The position numbers and the translations under genes are program-made. DNA of 64,000 nt from Janthinobacterium sp. GW456P. GTDB lineage: Bacteria > Pseudomonadota > Gammaproteobacteria > Burkholderiales > Burkholderiaceae_D. The stretch is taken from assembly GCF_002127655.1 (NCBI RefSeq), contig NZ_NEHB01000002.1, positions 62,001 through 126,000 of the forward strand, given 5' to 3'. Below, piece after piece: positions 45,792 through 54,473 of the stretch (position 1 is its first letter; each line of letters opens with the position of its first letter). Under the pieces are notes generated by a model. That model saw only the letters and a list, made by a program, of their open reading frames with translations. It was not told where the DNA came from and searched no databases.

Positions 45792-46618
45792 GGGCGGCCC
45801 GCCACGGCGACATAATCAGCCGTATCTTCATGCGTGATGCGGATGCGCGCGTTGCCCGACCGGTGCAGCTGGTGCAAGCGGTTCAGGGTGGCATAGTACG
45901 GCGCGCGCTTGTGCTGGATGAGGAACGACAGTTCGGACGGTCCGCGCAGCTGCTGGAAGCTTTCCGGCACCCAGGCCGCGTCCGACGCCAGCAGGGTCCA
46001 GCCGCCCTCCTGCAGCACGAAGGCGCCCAGATGGCCGATGGCGTGGCCGGGCAAGTCGACGATGTAGATCTCGCCCGTGCCGCTGACGTCGCGCCCGTGC
46101 GTAAACGGCAGCAAGGCCGCCGGCAAGGCCGTCTCGGGCACGCTTTCCACGAAATCGAGGCGGTCCGCGATGTCGGGTGGCAGCAGCTCGGGCACGAAGG
46201 CCTGGCGCACGGCGGCCACGCCGGACAATCCGCGCACGGCATCCCAGCCCGTTTTGGAGGCCATCAGCCGCGCGCCGGGAAAGTCGCGCAGGCCGGCGAT
46301 ATGGTCGGCGTGGAAGTGCGACAGCAGCAAGGTGTGGATGTCGCCGGGCGATACGCCATGTGCGCGCAGCTGGCCGTGCAGCGACTCGTTCTCGTCGAAC
46401 GAAATCGGCGTCACCCACGCGTACAGGCGGTACACGCCTTTCGACGTGGCGGCGCGGAAGTGCTCGGCGTATCCCGTGTCCCACAGGTACAGGCCCGCGC
46501 GCGTCTCGATCAGGTAGGCGCGCGAAGGGAAGCAGCGGCTGGCCAGCCCGCTGCCTTTCAAGACCATGCACGACGGATGGGTGCAGTGGCCGACGCGAAA
46601 TGCGGTGATGTTAGCCAT
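45788..46618 (-). CDS. MBL-fold metallo-hydrolase (lactonase-like)
   Basis: A 276-residue metallo-beta-lactamase-fold protein. The metal motif HFHADH is at residues 101-106, with a later His in LPGHAIGHLG and Asp in LLASDAAW. The layout is close to AHL lactonases and related esterases, which hydrolyse ester or lactone bonds. ATG 46618 gives the conserved MANITAFRVGHC start and overlaps the reductase stop by 8 bases. In this operon it takes the position that OleB, an unrelated alpha/beta hydrolase, would have. Confidence 0.86.
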   Translation of the reverse strand: MANITAFRVGHCTHPSCMVLKGSGLASRCFPSRAYLIETRAGLYLWDTGYAEHFRAATSKGVYRLYAWVTPISFDENESLHGQLRAHGVSPGDIHTLLLSHFHADHIAGLRDFPGARLMASKTGWDAVRGLSGVAAVRQAFVPELLPPDIADRLDFVESVPETALPAALLPFTHGRDVSGTGEIYIVDLPGHAIGHLGAFVLQEGGWTLLASDAAWVPESFQQLRGPSELSFLIQHKRAPYYATLNRLHQLHRSGNARIRITHEDTADYVAVAGRP

Positions 46619-47648
46619 TGCGCTCCTTGCCCACCTTGTGCGCCGCCGCTTCCTGGCGCATCCACTGCGCCGTGCGGGCGATGCCGTCCTGCAGGCTGAC
46701 GACGGGACGGTAGCCGAGCACCTTGCGCGCCTTGGCATTATCGAGCGTCATGTCGAAACTGAGCGCGCCGATGCTGTACGGCGTCAGTGATGGTTCGCGG
46801 CGCGTAAAGCGCGAGGCGAACTGCATCAGTCGCGCCACCAGCGCCAGCACGCGGTATGGCACGCTGACGATCTCGAACGGCTGCTGCAGGTGTTCGCAGA
46901 ACAAGGTGCGCAAAATGTCGCACAGGCGCGCCGGCTCGCCATTCGTGATGTTGAAGGCGGCGCCGGAAGCGATGGTCTTGTGCACGGTGGCCAGCCACAT
47001 CGCGTGCACGACATTGTCGACATAGGTGACGTCGATGGTGGCCGCGCCGCCGTTGGGCAGCGGCAGCTTGCCGCCGCGCTCCTGCAGCACGCGCGCCAGG
47101 CGCGGAATCAGGACCTGGTCATGCGGGCCGAAGATGGCGCGCGGGCGCAGGATCACGCACGTCATGCCGCGGTGGCGGTCGACGCACTCCTGCACCAGTT
47201 TCTCCGCCATCGCTTTCGAACGCGCGTACGCATTGACGAAAGCGTCGGGGCGGAAGGTTTCCGGCACCTCGTAGCGGTTGCGGTAATCGAAATAGATGGC
47301 CGGGGTCGAGATGTGCACGAAGCGCGCCACGTGCAGGCTGGCAGCCGCGCGCAACAGCTGGGCCGTGGCCGTGACGTTGGCGGCGATGAAGTCGCGCTCC
47401 GCGCCCCAGGGCGACGACAGCGCGGCGCAGTGCCAGACGGCGTCCATGCCGCGCACCAGTTCATCGACCTGGCGCGGCGTGGCCTGCGCCAGGTCGAGCG
47501 CCACGAATTGCGCGCCCATGCGTTCCAGTTCGCGCCCCACGGCGGCGTTGCGGCCCGTGGCGCGCACTTCCACGCCCTGCGCCAGCAGGGTGCGCACGGC
47601 ATTGCGCCCCAGCCCGCCTGTCGCTCCCGTGACCAGTATCCGCCTCAT
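46611..47648 (-). CDS. OleD-like NAD(P)-dependent SDR reductase/epimerase
   Basis: A 345-residue extended SDR. GATGGLG lies near residue 9 and the YARSK of the active site near 140. ILRPRAIFGPHD and TYVDNVVHAMWLA are the 3-beta-HSD/OleD-type markers. OleD reduces the 2-alkyl-3-keto acid from OleA to the beta-hydroxy acid, and the same step is inferred here. ATG 47648, preceded by GAAGG, is preferred over ATG 47669. It lies 10 bases after the synthase stop. Confidence 0.83.
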   Translation of the reverse strand: MRRILVTGATGGLGRNAVRTLLAQGVEVRATGRNAAVGRELERMGAQFVALDLAQATPRQVDELVRGMDAVWHCAALSSPWGAERDFIAANVTATAQLLRAAASLHVARFVHISTPAIYFDYRNRYEVPETFRPDAFVNAYARSKAMAEKLVQECVDRHRGMTCVILRPRAIFGPHDQVLIPRLARVLQERGGKLPLPNGGAATIDVTYVDNVVHAMWLATVHKTIASGAAFNITNGEPARLCDILRTLFCEHLQQPFEIVSVPYRVLALVARLMQFASRFTRREPSLTPYSIGALSFDMTLDNAKARKVLGYRPVVSLQDGIARTAQWMRQEAAAHKVGKERNG

Positions 47649-47658
47649 CGCACCACCT

Positions 47659-48639
47659 TCACAGGTCAAGAATCATGCCGCCGATGGTCAGGCCCGCGGC
47701 CGTGCCCATCATCAGCAAACGCTGGCCCGCCACGGCCCGCCCCGTCATCACCGCCTCGTGCAGGGCGGTGGGCAGGGACGCGGCCACCTGGTTGCCGTGC
47801 GTTTCAAAGATCTTGATGATTTTAGCATCGGGAACGTCGAGGATGCGCGCCGCATGCGCGAGGCCCAGCGGGCTGGCCTGATGGGGCACGACCACGTCGA
47901 CTTTTTCCAGGCCCGCACCCGATTCCAGCATCAATTCCGCGAGGAAATCCGGCATCACCTTGACGGCCAGGCGGAACACGGCCTTGCCATCCATGCGGAA
48001 CAGGTAGTCGCCCGGCTCGCAGCCGTTGCGGGGGTTGCGCTCGGTGCCGCCGCCGCGAATTTCGCAGTAGCGCCGCCCTTCCGGATACGTGCCCATCTTG
48101 TAGGCGCGGATGCCGGCGCTGCCGTCGCCACGCTCGACGATGACGGCGGCCGCGCCGTCGCCAAAGATCATCGACGCTTCGGGCTCGCTCCAGTCGACGC
48201 CGCGCGAAGCGAGGTCGGACGAGACGATGGCGATGCGGCGGTAGGCGCCGCCGGCCAGCATGGACGCGGCCACGCGGAAGGCGGCCATGAAACTGAGGCA
48301 GCTGGCGTTGACGTCGAAGCTTTGCGTGCCTGGCGGCAAGCCCGCATGTTCGGCCACGAAGCAGGCCGTGTTCGGCAACGCTTGCTCGGGCACGCCATTG
48401 GCGCAAATCAGCAGGTCAATGTCGCAGGGACGCAGGCTGGCATTCTTCAGCGCGTCGAGCAGGGCTGCGGCGCCCAGCTGGCTTTGCGATTCATCGGGCG
48501 CGGCGACAAAGCGCGACAGCACGCCGCTCTTGCGCAGGGTGTAGCCGTCCGGATGGCCCAAGGTCAGGTCCAGGCTGGCGGAAGTCACGCTCAGCGACGG
48601 CACGGCTTTGCCCGTCGCGATCAGGCGAACTGGAATCAT
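47659..48639 (-). CDS. KAS III/OleA-like beta-ketoacyl synthase
   Basis: A 326-residue thiolase-fold condensing enzyme. The catalytic set is C114 (FDVNASCLSF), H253 (VVPHQAS) and N283 (ETHGNQVAAS), as in FabH and OleA. OleA joins two acyl-CoAs head to head, while FabH uses acyl-CoA and malonyl-ACP. The reductase/adenylating neighbours point to an OleA-like role, but the sequence cannot settle it. It is the first of seven tightly linked genes and starts 37 bases after the potassium channel stop, leaving little space for its own promoter. Confidence 0.84.
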   Translation of the reverse strand: MIPVRLIATGKAVPSLSVTSASLDLTLGHPDGYTLRKSGVLSRFVAAPDESQSQLGAAALLDALKNASLRPCDIDLLICANGVPEQALPNTACFVAEHAGLPPGTQSFDVNASCLSFMAAFRVAASMLAGGAYRRIAIVSSDLASRGVDWSEPEASMIFGDGAAAVIVERGDGSAGIRAYKMGTYPEGRRYCEIRGGGTERNPRNGCEPGDYLFRMDGKAVFRLAVKVMPDFLAELMLESGAGLEKVDVVVPHQASPLGLAHAARILDVPDAKIIKIFETHGNQVAASLPTALHEAVMTGRAVAGQRLLMMGTAAGLTIGGMILDL

Positions 48640-48676
48640 GTTGGCCTTAACAAAGTAAAGTAAATATGGTTATGAA

Positions 48677-49585
48677 TTAATCACGTGCCAGCGGCGGCAA
48701 TGCAACCCCGCAGTTCTTGCAGAAATTGGCATCGTCATCGAGCCCTTCTTTCAGGCACGTGGGACAGGTACGCGTGGTGACCAGCTTGGAACTGCGCTGT
48801 ACCGTCATTTCGGCACTGATAATGCCGGTAGGCACGGCCAGGATGCCCCAGCCCAGCAGCATCATCAGCGAAGCGATGCTGCGCCCGATATCGGTCTTCG
48901 GCGTGATATCGCCGAAACCGACCGTGGTCATGGTGCTGATGGCCCAGTATATCGACGTGGGGATGCTGCTGTAACCGTTTTCCGGCCCTTCCACCACGTA
49001 CATCACCGTACCGAGCAGAAAGACCACCATCATGACGAACGACAGGAAGATGAGGATCTTGCGCCGGCTGGCCAGCAAGGCCCGCCCCAGCACCGTGTAT
49101 TCATGCACGTACGACGTGAGCTTGAGGATACGGAACATGCGCAGCAGGCGCAAAATGCGCACGTCGATCAGCACGTGCGCACCGGGCAGCAGCAAACCGA
49201 TGTAAGTTGGCACGATGGCCAGCAAGTCGATAATGCCGAAAAAACTCTTGGCGTAACGCACCGGATGCTGCAGGCACGACAGGCGGGCGAAATACTCGAT
49301 GGTAAATAAAATGGTGAAAAACCATTCCAGCGCCGTCAGCCAGGTGCCATAGCGCTCGGCCACGGAGGCGACACTGCTGAGCACGACCACCGTCACGCTG
49401 ATCAGGATGGCGGCGATCAGCAGCAGGTCGAAAGCGCGGCCCGTGCGCGTTTCCGCCTCGAAGATGACGGTGTACACCTGTTCGCGCCAGCCCCGCTCGG
49501 GCTTGCCATATTTCTGTTGCGTTTCCTGCGCGGCAATTTGCTGCGGCGTCAACGGGGCCGCCCCGTTCTTCGTCGCGGCTTTCAT
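48677..49585 (-). CDS. Voltage-gated-type potassium channel with C-terminal zinc ribbon
   Basis: A 302-residue six-segment cation channel. S4 carries Arg at every third position (143, 146, 149, 152). The pore has TVGFGD at 221-226, the K+ selectivity motif. The C-terminus is unusual: after S6 there is a CPTC-x11-CKNC zinc-ribbon (C274, C277, C289, C292). ATG 49585 is preferred over upstream starts. It sits next to a Kef-type antiporter and may be co-regulated for K+ balance. The zinc-ribbon could sense metal or redox state; this is a guess. Confidence 0.9.
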   Translation of the reverse strand: MKAATKNGAAPLTPQQIAAQETQQKYGKPERGWREQVYTVIFEAETRTGRAFDLLLIAAILISVTVVVLSSVASVAERYGTWLTALEWFFTILFTIEYFARLSCLQHPVRYAKSFFGIIDLLAIVPTYIGLLLPGAHVLIDVRILRLLRMFRILKLTSYVHEYTVLGRALLASRRKILIFLSFVMMVVFLLGTVMYVVEGPENGYSSIPTSIYWAISTMTTVGFGDITPKTDIGRSIASLMMLLGWGILAVPTGIISAEMTVQRSSKLVTTRTCPTCLKEGLDDDANFCKNCGVALPPLARD

Positions 49586-49602
49586 GTGGTTAGTGTGCTC
49601 AT

Positions 49603-49630
49603 ATACTATTATTGTATAGATAATTGACAA
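49603..49630 (-). promoter_or_regulatory. Candidate promoter of the potassium channel gene
   Basis: Reading leftward, TTGTCA (49625-49630) and TAGTAT (49603-49608) are 16 bases apart in an AT-rich stretch 18 bases before the chosen channel ATG. It may also drive the seven-gene lipid operon by read-through. Confidence 0.5.
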
Positions 49631-49666
49631 AGCACGGCGACACGCACGTTTGCACTAAGGTTTGCC

Positions 49667-51466
49667 CTACGACAATTTTTTCGCCAGCAGCACGGCATTG
49701 CGCCGGTCGCGCTCCGCTTGCACGATGTCCGTCGTGCGCGCTTCCGACAGGCCCACCGTGTGCAGCACGGTGGCCGTCAGCTGCAGCGCCGATTCCAGCG
49801 CCTCGGGCACGACCAGGGTGGCGCCCGCCTGTATCAGGGCCAACGCATGCGCCTCGTCGCGGGCGCGCGCATACACGGGCAACTGCGGATATTCGCGGCG
49901 GATCGATTTGACGGCATGCAGCACGGACGCCGCATGGTCCATCGTCAGCACCACGGCGGCGGCCCGGTCTGCATTCACTTTTTGCAGCAGTTCCGCGCGC
50001 GAGGCATCGCCGAAATACACGGGGAAACCGCGCGGATGCAGGGTCGTCACCAGGCGCGCATCATTTTCAATCGCCACATAGGCGATATCCTGCTCCGTCA
50101 GCACCTTGGCCAGCAACTGCCCCACCCGGCCGAAACCGGCGATGATGACGGTGCTGCCCTGCGGCGGCAGCGCGTCGTGCGCCAGGTCTGCCAGCTGATG
50201 ATGATGGCGCTGTTCCCACCAGTTGCCGAACGCGCGCGCGGCCTTGGCCAGCGCCGGCGTGGCAAACAGGCTCAGGCCCACCACCAGCATGACGAACTGC
50301 GCCACCTGCGGGCCGATCAGCTTGGTACCCAGCGCATACGCGACGACGATGAAGGCAAATTCGCCGCCCTGCCCCAGCAGCACGCCCGTTTCCACGGCGC
50401 GCCCCCAGTGAAAGCCGCCGATGCGAAAAATCACGCTGATGACCAGGGTTTTCAAGGCAAACAGGCTCAGCACGGCCAGGGGTATCAGGACAGGCGACTT
50501 GAGGATTTCGCGCACATCGATCTGCATGCCCACCGACATGAAGAACAGCCCCATCAACAAACCTTTAAAAGGCTCGATCGTCACTTCCACTTCGTGGCGA
50601 AATTCCGTTTCCGCCAGCAGCAGGCCGGCCAGCAAGGCGCCCAGCGCCATTGACAGGCCCGCCAGATACGTCAGCCCCGCGATGCCGAGGGTGCTGAGCA
50701 GGGTCAGAGCCATGAACACGTCGGGCTGGTGCTTCTTGACGAAAAACTGGAACAGGGGGCGAATGACGCGGCGTCCCAGCAGATAGATCAACAGGATGGC
50801 GCCGGCCGATTTCACGGCCGCAAAGCTGAGCAGATAGGCCAGATCGTCGCTGCGCCCGCTGGCGAACACGTCGATCAGGATGAACAGCGGCACCACCATC
50901 AGATCCTGGAACATCAGAATGGAAAAGCCCGCCTGGCCGGCCGGCGTCTGCAGCGAGCGCTGGTCCGTCAGCAACTGCATCACCACGGCCGTCGACGACA
51001 GCGACAACACCAGGCCCAGCACGATGGACGCTTCCAGCGACAGGCCAAAGTAATACGCGACGCCGCCGATCAGGCAGGCGCTGACGGCCACCTGCCCCAC
51101 GCCCGCGCCGAACACCCAGCGCCGCAGCGCCCACAGCCGCTCCGTCGACAATTCCAGGCCAATCATGAACATCAAAAACATCACGCCCAGCTCGGCCAGG
51201 CCGCTGACCTGCTCGGCGCGGACGAACGAAAAATACGTCAGCCACGTGAAATCGCCGGCCCACAGGCCGAAGCCGAACGGGCCGAACAGGGCGCCCACGG
51301 CCAGGAAGCCGAGCACCTGGTTAACCTTCAGGCGTTGCAATAGCGGAATAAAAATCCCGGCAAGAGCGAGAAACAGCAAGGTTTCCCGCAGATACGGTAA
51401 GGCGTGTTGCTCTTCCAAAATAGTCCTAACTGAATGACATCCATGCTGAATTGATAATTGTCGCAT
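49667..51466 (-). CDS. Kef-type monovalent cation:proton antiporter (CPA2)
   Basis: A 599-residue CPA2 transporter. About twelve hydrophobic segments fill residues 20-400, followed by a TrkA-N domain with NAD-binding AGFGRVGQLL near 430, then DASRAELLQKV. The family exports K+ or Na+ in exchange for H+, gated by the regulatory domain. The start is uncertain: ATG 51466 has no good ribosome site, whereas TTG 51418 lies 7 bases after AGGA and matches the first conserved residues (LEEQHALPYL). No KefF/G partner is nearby. Confidence 0.9.
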   Translation of the reverse strand: MRQLSIQHGCHSVRTILEEQHALPYLRETLLFLALAGIFIPLLQRLKVNQVLGFLAVGALFGPFGFGLWAGDFTWLTYFSFVRAEQVSGLAELGVMFLMFMIGLELSTERLWALRRWVFGAGVGQVAVSACLIGGVAYYFGLSLEASIVLGLVLSLSSTAVVMQLLTDQRSLQTPAGQAGFSILMFQDLMVVPLFILIDVFASGRSDDLAYLLSFAAVKSAGAILLIYLLGRRVIRPLFQFFVKKHQPDVFMALTLLSTLGIAGLTYLAGLSMALGALLAGLLLAETEFRHEVEVTIEPFKGLLMGLFFMSVGMQIDVREILKSPVLIPLAVLSLFALKTLVISVIFRIGGFHWGRAVETGVLLGQGGEFAFIVVAYALGTKLIGPQVAQFVMLVVGLSLFATPALAKAARAFGNWWEQRHHHQLADLAHDALPPQGSTVIIAGFGRVGQLLAKVLTEQDIAYVAIENDARLVTTLHPRGFPVYFGDASRAELLQKVNADRAAAVVLTMDHAASVLHAVKSIRREYPQLPVYARARDEAHALALIQAGATLVVPEALESALQLTATVLHTVGLSEARTTDIVQAERDRRNAVLLAKKLS

Positions 51467-51536
51467 GTACTGCTACGGCGACGTCAGTGTACACGCGATA
51501 TTTTTGCTGCAAGGCAATATATTTATGCCATGCGCC

Positions 51537-52769
51537 CTATTTCGGCGGCGCCAGCATATCGGCACGGGGGCGGTCCCAGCCCGGCACATAGGCGGGACAA
51601 GGCCGGCTGCGGAATTGCTGCAGTTCCACGGTCGTAAAGTTGGGCAGCATGCCGGGGTTGAAGCGCACATCCGTCAGCTTGTCCGCATTCAAGCGGGGCA
51701 TGCGGGCAAAGCGGAACCAGGCATCGACATAGCAATTGTCTTCCTGCAAGGCGCGCAAGGCGGCCAAGCTGCCGGCCGCCTGGGCGGAGACGGCGATGCC
51801 GGGCGCCAGTTGCCGGCCTTGCTTGCTGGTTTCCGCCAGGCCGGCCGGGCAGGCGGCGGGCGCCAGCGCTCCGGGCAGCAGGCTCAGGGTGCCGCGCCGC
51901 AGGGTGTACACGTCCGTCTTGCTGTCGAGCGAGACGTAGATCCAGCACAGCGGGTTGCTGGGAAACGCCGTCATCGCCACGTCCCACACGCGCGTGCCGG
52001 GATCGAGCCGCTGCACGGCCGCCTCGATGCGCGTACGGCCGAGGGCCGAGGCCACGCCTTGCGTGCCGATGAAGGTGGCGGCCAGCGCGAAGGCCAGCAG
52101 CAACGGCCCGCGTCCGGCCGGTCCGGCGCGTCCTTGCAGCACGGCCAGCACCGCGCCCAGCCCCAGCAAGACGGCCAGCGCGGCGGGCGCCAGATAGGTT
52201 TTATAGGTAAAGAAGCACAGGGCCGCCGCCAGCCCCGCCAGCAGCACGCTTTTGACGATGCGGTAGCGCAAGGACATGATCACGGGCACGCCCAGCAACA
52301 CCCAGAACATGGGTTCGACGATGAAGACCATGTCGCCATACAGCCAGCGGCTGTTGAACGGGTAAAACGGGTGCAAGCCATAGGAATTGAGGAAATCCAT
52401 GCCCATGTGCAAGCAGAATCCCAGCAGCAGACAAGCCGCCAGGCCGATGCGGGCGGGCACGCTTTCCTTGAGCAAGCGCCGGGCGCCGGGCCACAGCAGC
52501 CACAGCAAGGCCAGCAACAGCAGCGCCTGCGGCAAGGCCAGCAGCAAGGTATGCGTGTGGCCCCGGTGGTGCAGCATGTAGCCGAACGGGCGCGGCAGCA
52601 GCCTGGTCAGCACCAGGTCCAGGTCGGGCGCGTTGCTGGCAAACCAGGCCGTAAACAGAAACAGCGCGCGCCGGGTGCGCTGTGCGGGGGCTTGCGGCTC
52701 GGGCGGCAGGCTGCGGTGTACCAGTTCGCCGACCCCGAGGCCGATGACCGAATGCGTAATATTATCCAT
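51537..52769 (-). CDS. YdjM-family membrane-bound metal-dependent hydrolase-like protein
   Basis: A 410-residue multi-segment inner membrane protein. MDNITHSVIGLGVGE at the start, HHRGHTHTLLLALPQ, and CLHMGMDFLNSYGLHPFYPF are the conserved histidine-rich blocks of the DUF457/YdjM group, whose hydrolase activity is predicted but unproven. The C-terminal 150 residues, after the last membrane segment, form a soluble domain not usual in short YdjM proteins. No partner genes were found. Confidence 0.85.
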   Translation of the reverse strand: MDNITHSVIGLGVGELVHRSLPPEPQAPAQRTRRALFLFTAWFASNAPDLDLVLTRLLPRPFGYMLHHRGHTHTLLLALPQALLLLALLWLLWPGARRLLKESVPARIGLAACLLLGFCLHMGMDFLNSYGLHPFYPFNSRWLYGDMVFIVEPMFWVLLGVPVIMSLRYRIVKSVLLAGLAAALCFFTYKTYLAPAALAVLLGLGAVLAVLQGRAGPAGRGPLLLAFALAATFIGTQGVASALGRTRIEAAVQRLDPGTRVWDVAMTAFPSNPLCWIYVSLDSKTDVYTLRRGTLSLLPGALAPAACPAGLAETSKQGRQLAPGIAVSAQAAGSLAALRALQEDNCYVDAWFRFARMPRLNADKLTDVRFNPGMLPNFTTVELQQFRSRPCPAYVPGWDRPRADMLAPPK

Positions 52770-52811
52770 CGGGCAATTTTACAGGATGGCCGCCCCGGTG
52801 TTCTTTTTGCG

Positions 52812-54473
52812 CTACAGCTTCTCCAGCGCCGGACCACGCATGCCCACCAGCAAGGCGCGGCCATCGGGCAGCACGCGGAACTCGCCGTAACGGGCCTTTT
52901 CCCAGCGCGCGGCCTCGCCTTCCTTGAAGAACCAGGCATCGCTGACCAGCACCCAGTTGCCATCCTTCGGCGTCAGCTCGAGCAGGAATTCGCCGGGCGC
53001 CAGCGCCTCGCTGGTGTACGGGCGCAGCAGTTCGGCCACGCCGAGCGCATCGCGCCGGGCCACCACGAAGGGCCGGCCGGGCGCCCGCTCCACGCTGGCC
53101 AACGTGGAGAGGACGCCCAGGTTGACGAAATTGAGGCGCATGTAATCGCCCTGCATCAGCGAGCGGGGATCGACGGGTTCCAGCGCCACGAAGATCGCTT
53201 CGCCCTTGGCGATCAGCTGCTCTTTCTGCCAGATGCCGACATTGGCGACCAGCAACACCAGCAGCAAGCCGCCCAGCACGCCCAGGCGCACGGCGCGATG
53301 TTCGGCCGCCATGCCCGCCGGCTTGCTTTCCACCAGGTGCAGCACGGCGCCGCGCGTGGCCAGCCACGACAGCGCGCACAGCACGGCGCCGGCCACGGCC
53401 AGCAGCGCCGCCTTGCTGGCCAGCGGCCAGGCCAGCTGGTAATAAAAACTGCCGATGATCCACGCCGCCGCCAGCGCGGCCGCGACGGCCACGCGTGTAC
53501 GCCCGCTCGTCACGCAATACGCGAGGATCAGCAGCACGGGGCCGAGCGCCGGCATGAACCACGCCAGCACGATCAGCACCAGCGCCACGCCGATGGCGGG
53601 CAGCTGGCGCAGCGCCGGCCAGCGCCAGCCCGTCCAGGCGGCGGCCGCCGTGGCCAGCACGAGCGAGACGCCGTTCAAGGCTTGCGCATACCAGGCGCCG
53701 GCATGGTGCCGGCTCACTTCGCGCGCCACTTCGCCCGCGAAGCCGCCGCCCAGGGCACCGCCCAGCATGAAAGTCATGCCGGACCAGAAGACCAGCCCCA
53801 GCAAGATTGCCAATACCCACCCCGTCGACAGCGATTCCAGGAAGGCGGCGATGCGCGCGCCGCGGCCATCGTTGAAGGCCTGCTTCTGCAGCCAGTGGGC
53901 GCCCAGCCAGCATGCCAGGGCCAGCATCCACGCCAGATACAATTGCGTCGGATCGTTGTCGAAGATCCAGTCGCGCGTGCTATCGACGATGCCCAGCCCC
54001 AGCAAGCCGCAGGCGACCAGCCCCAGCAGCACGCGCAGCCAGTCGCGCGGCAAGGCGGCGGCCACCACCAGGGTTGCCAGGCACAGCAGCAGCGACGCCG
54101 TCTGCGTGGAATAGTCGCGGTACAAGGCGTAGCCGAGCAAACCGCCGCCCACCAGCAGGCAGGGAACGGCCAGCTGCTCGACAAACAGCGCCACGCCGCG
54201 CGTGCGGATCAACAGCACGGACACCGCCAGCACGATGGCGGCCACGACATACGCGCCGGGACCGTGGCGCACGACACTTTCCAGGCCCACGCCCAGCGCA
54301 ATCATCAGGGGGATGGCGGCAAGCCAGGCGCCGAAGGCCGTCATCAGCACCAGCGGCCACGGCCGTACATCCTGCACGGGGCGGCTGGCGTTGGGCGGCA
54401 ACAGGCCGGCGCGCGTGGCGTCGTCGATCAGGACGGCGAGCGCATCGTCGCGCTGAGTGTTCATCTTGCTCAT
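52812..54473 (-). CDS. DUF4401/GDYXXLXY-domain membrane protein
   Basis: A 553-residue protein. A long stretch with about a dozen hydrophobic segments resembles DUF4401. It is followed by a soluble C-terminal GDYXXLXY domain, where LMQGDYMRLNFVNLG carries the name-giving motif. Domain functions are unknown. It is coupled to a DUF2157 protein by a 4-base overlap, a pair often seen together in proteobacteria. ATG 54473 was chosen to keep this overlap. Confidence 0.85.
   Translation of the reverse strand: MSKMNTQRDDALAVLIDDATRAGLLPPNASRPVQDVRPWPLVLMTAFGAWLAAIPLMIALGVGLESVVRHGPGAYVVAAIVLAVSVLLIRTRGVALFVEQLAVPCLLVGGGLLGYALYRDYSTQTASLLLCLATLVVAAALPRDWLRVLLGLVACGLLGLGIVDSTRDWIFDNDPTQLYLAWMLALACWLGAHWLQKQAFNDGRGARIAAFLESLSTGWVLAILLGLVFWSGMTFMLGGALGGGFAGEVAREVSRHHAGAWYAQALNGVSLVLATAAAAWTGWRWPALRQLPAIGVALVLIVLAWFMPALGPVLLILAYCVTSGRTRVAVAAALAAAWIIGSFYYQLAWPLASKAALLAVAGAVLCALSWLATRGAVLHLVESKPAGMAAEHRAVRLGVLGGLLLVLLVANVGIWQKEQLIAKGEAIFVALEPVDPRSLMQGDYMRLNFVNLGVLSTLASVERAPGRPFVVARRDALGVAELLRPYTSEALAPGEFLLELTPKDGNWVLVSDAWFFKEGEAARWEKARYGEFRVLPDGRALLVGMRGPALEKL

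Noticed and set aside
44490-48639. Naming the lipid genes oleA, oleB, oleC and oleD
   Set aside because: Only the condensing enzyme and reductase resemble OleA and OleD. The hydrolase and adenylating enzyme are from different families, so the symbols would mislead.
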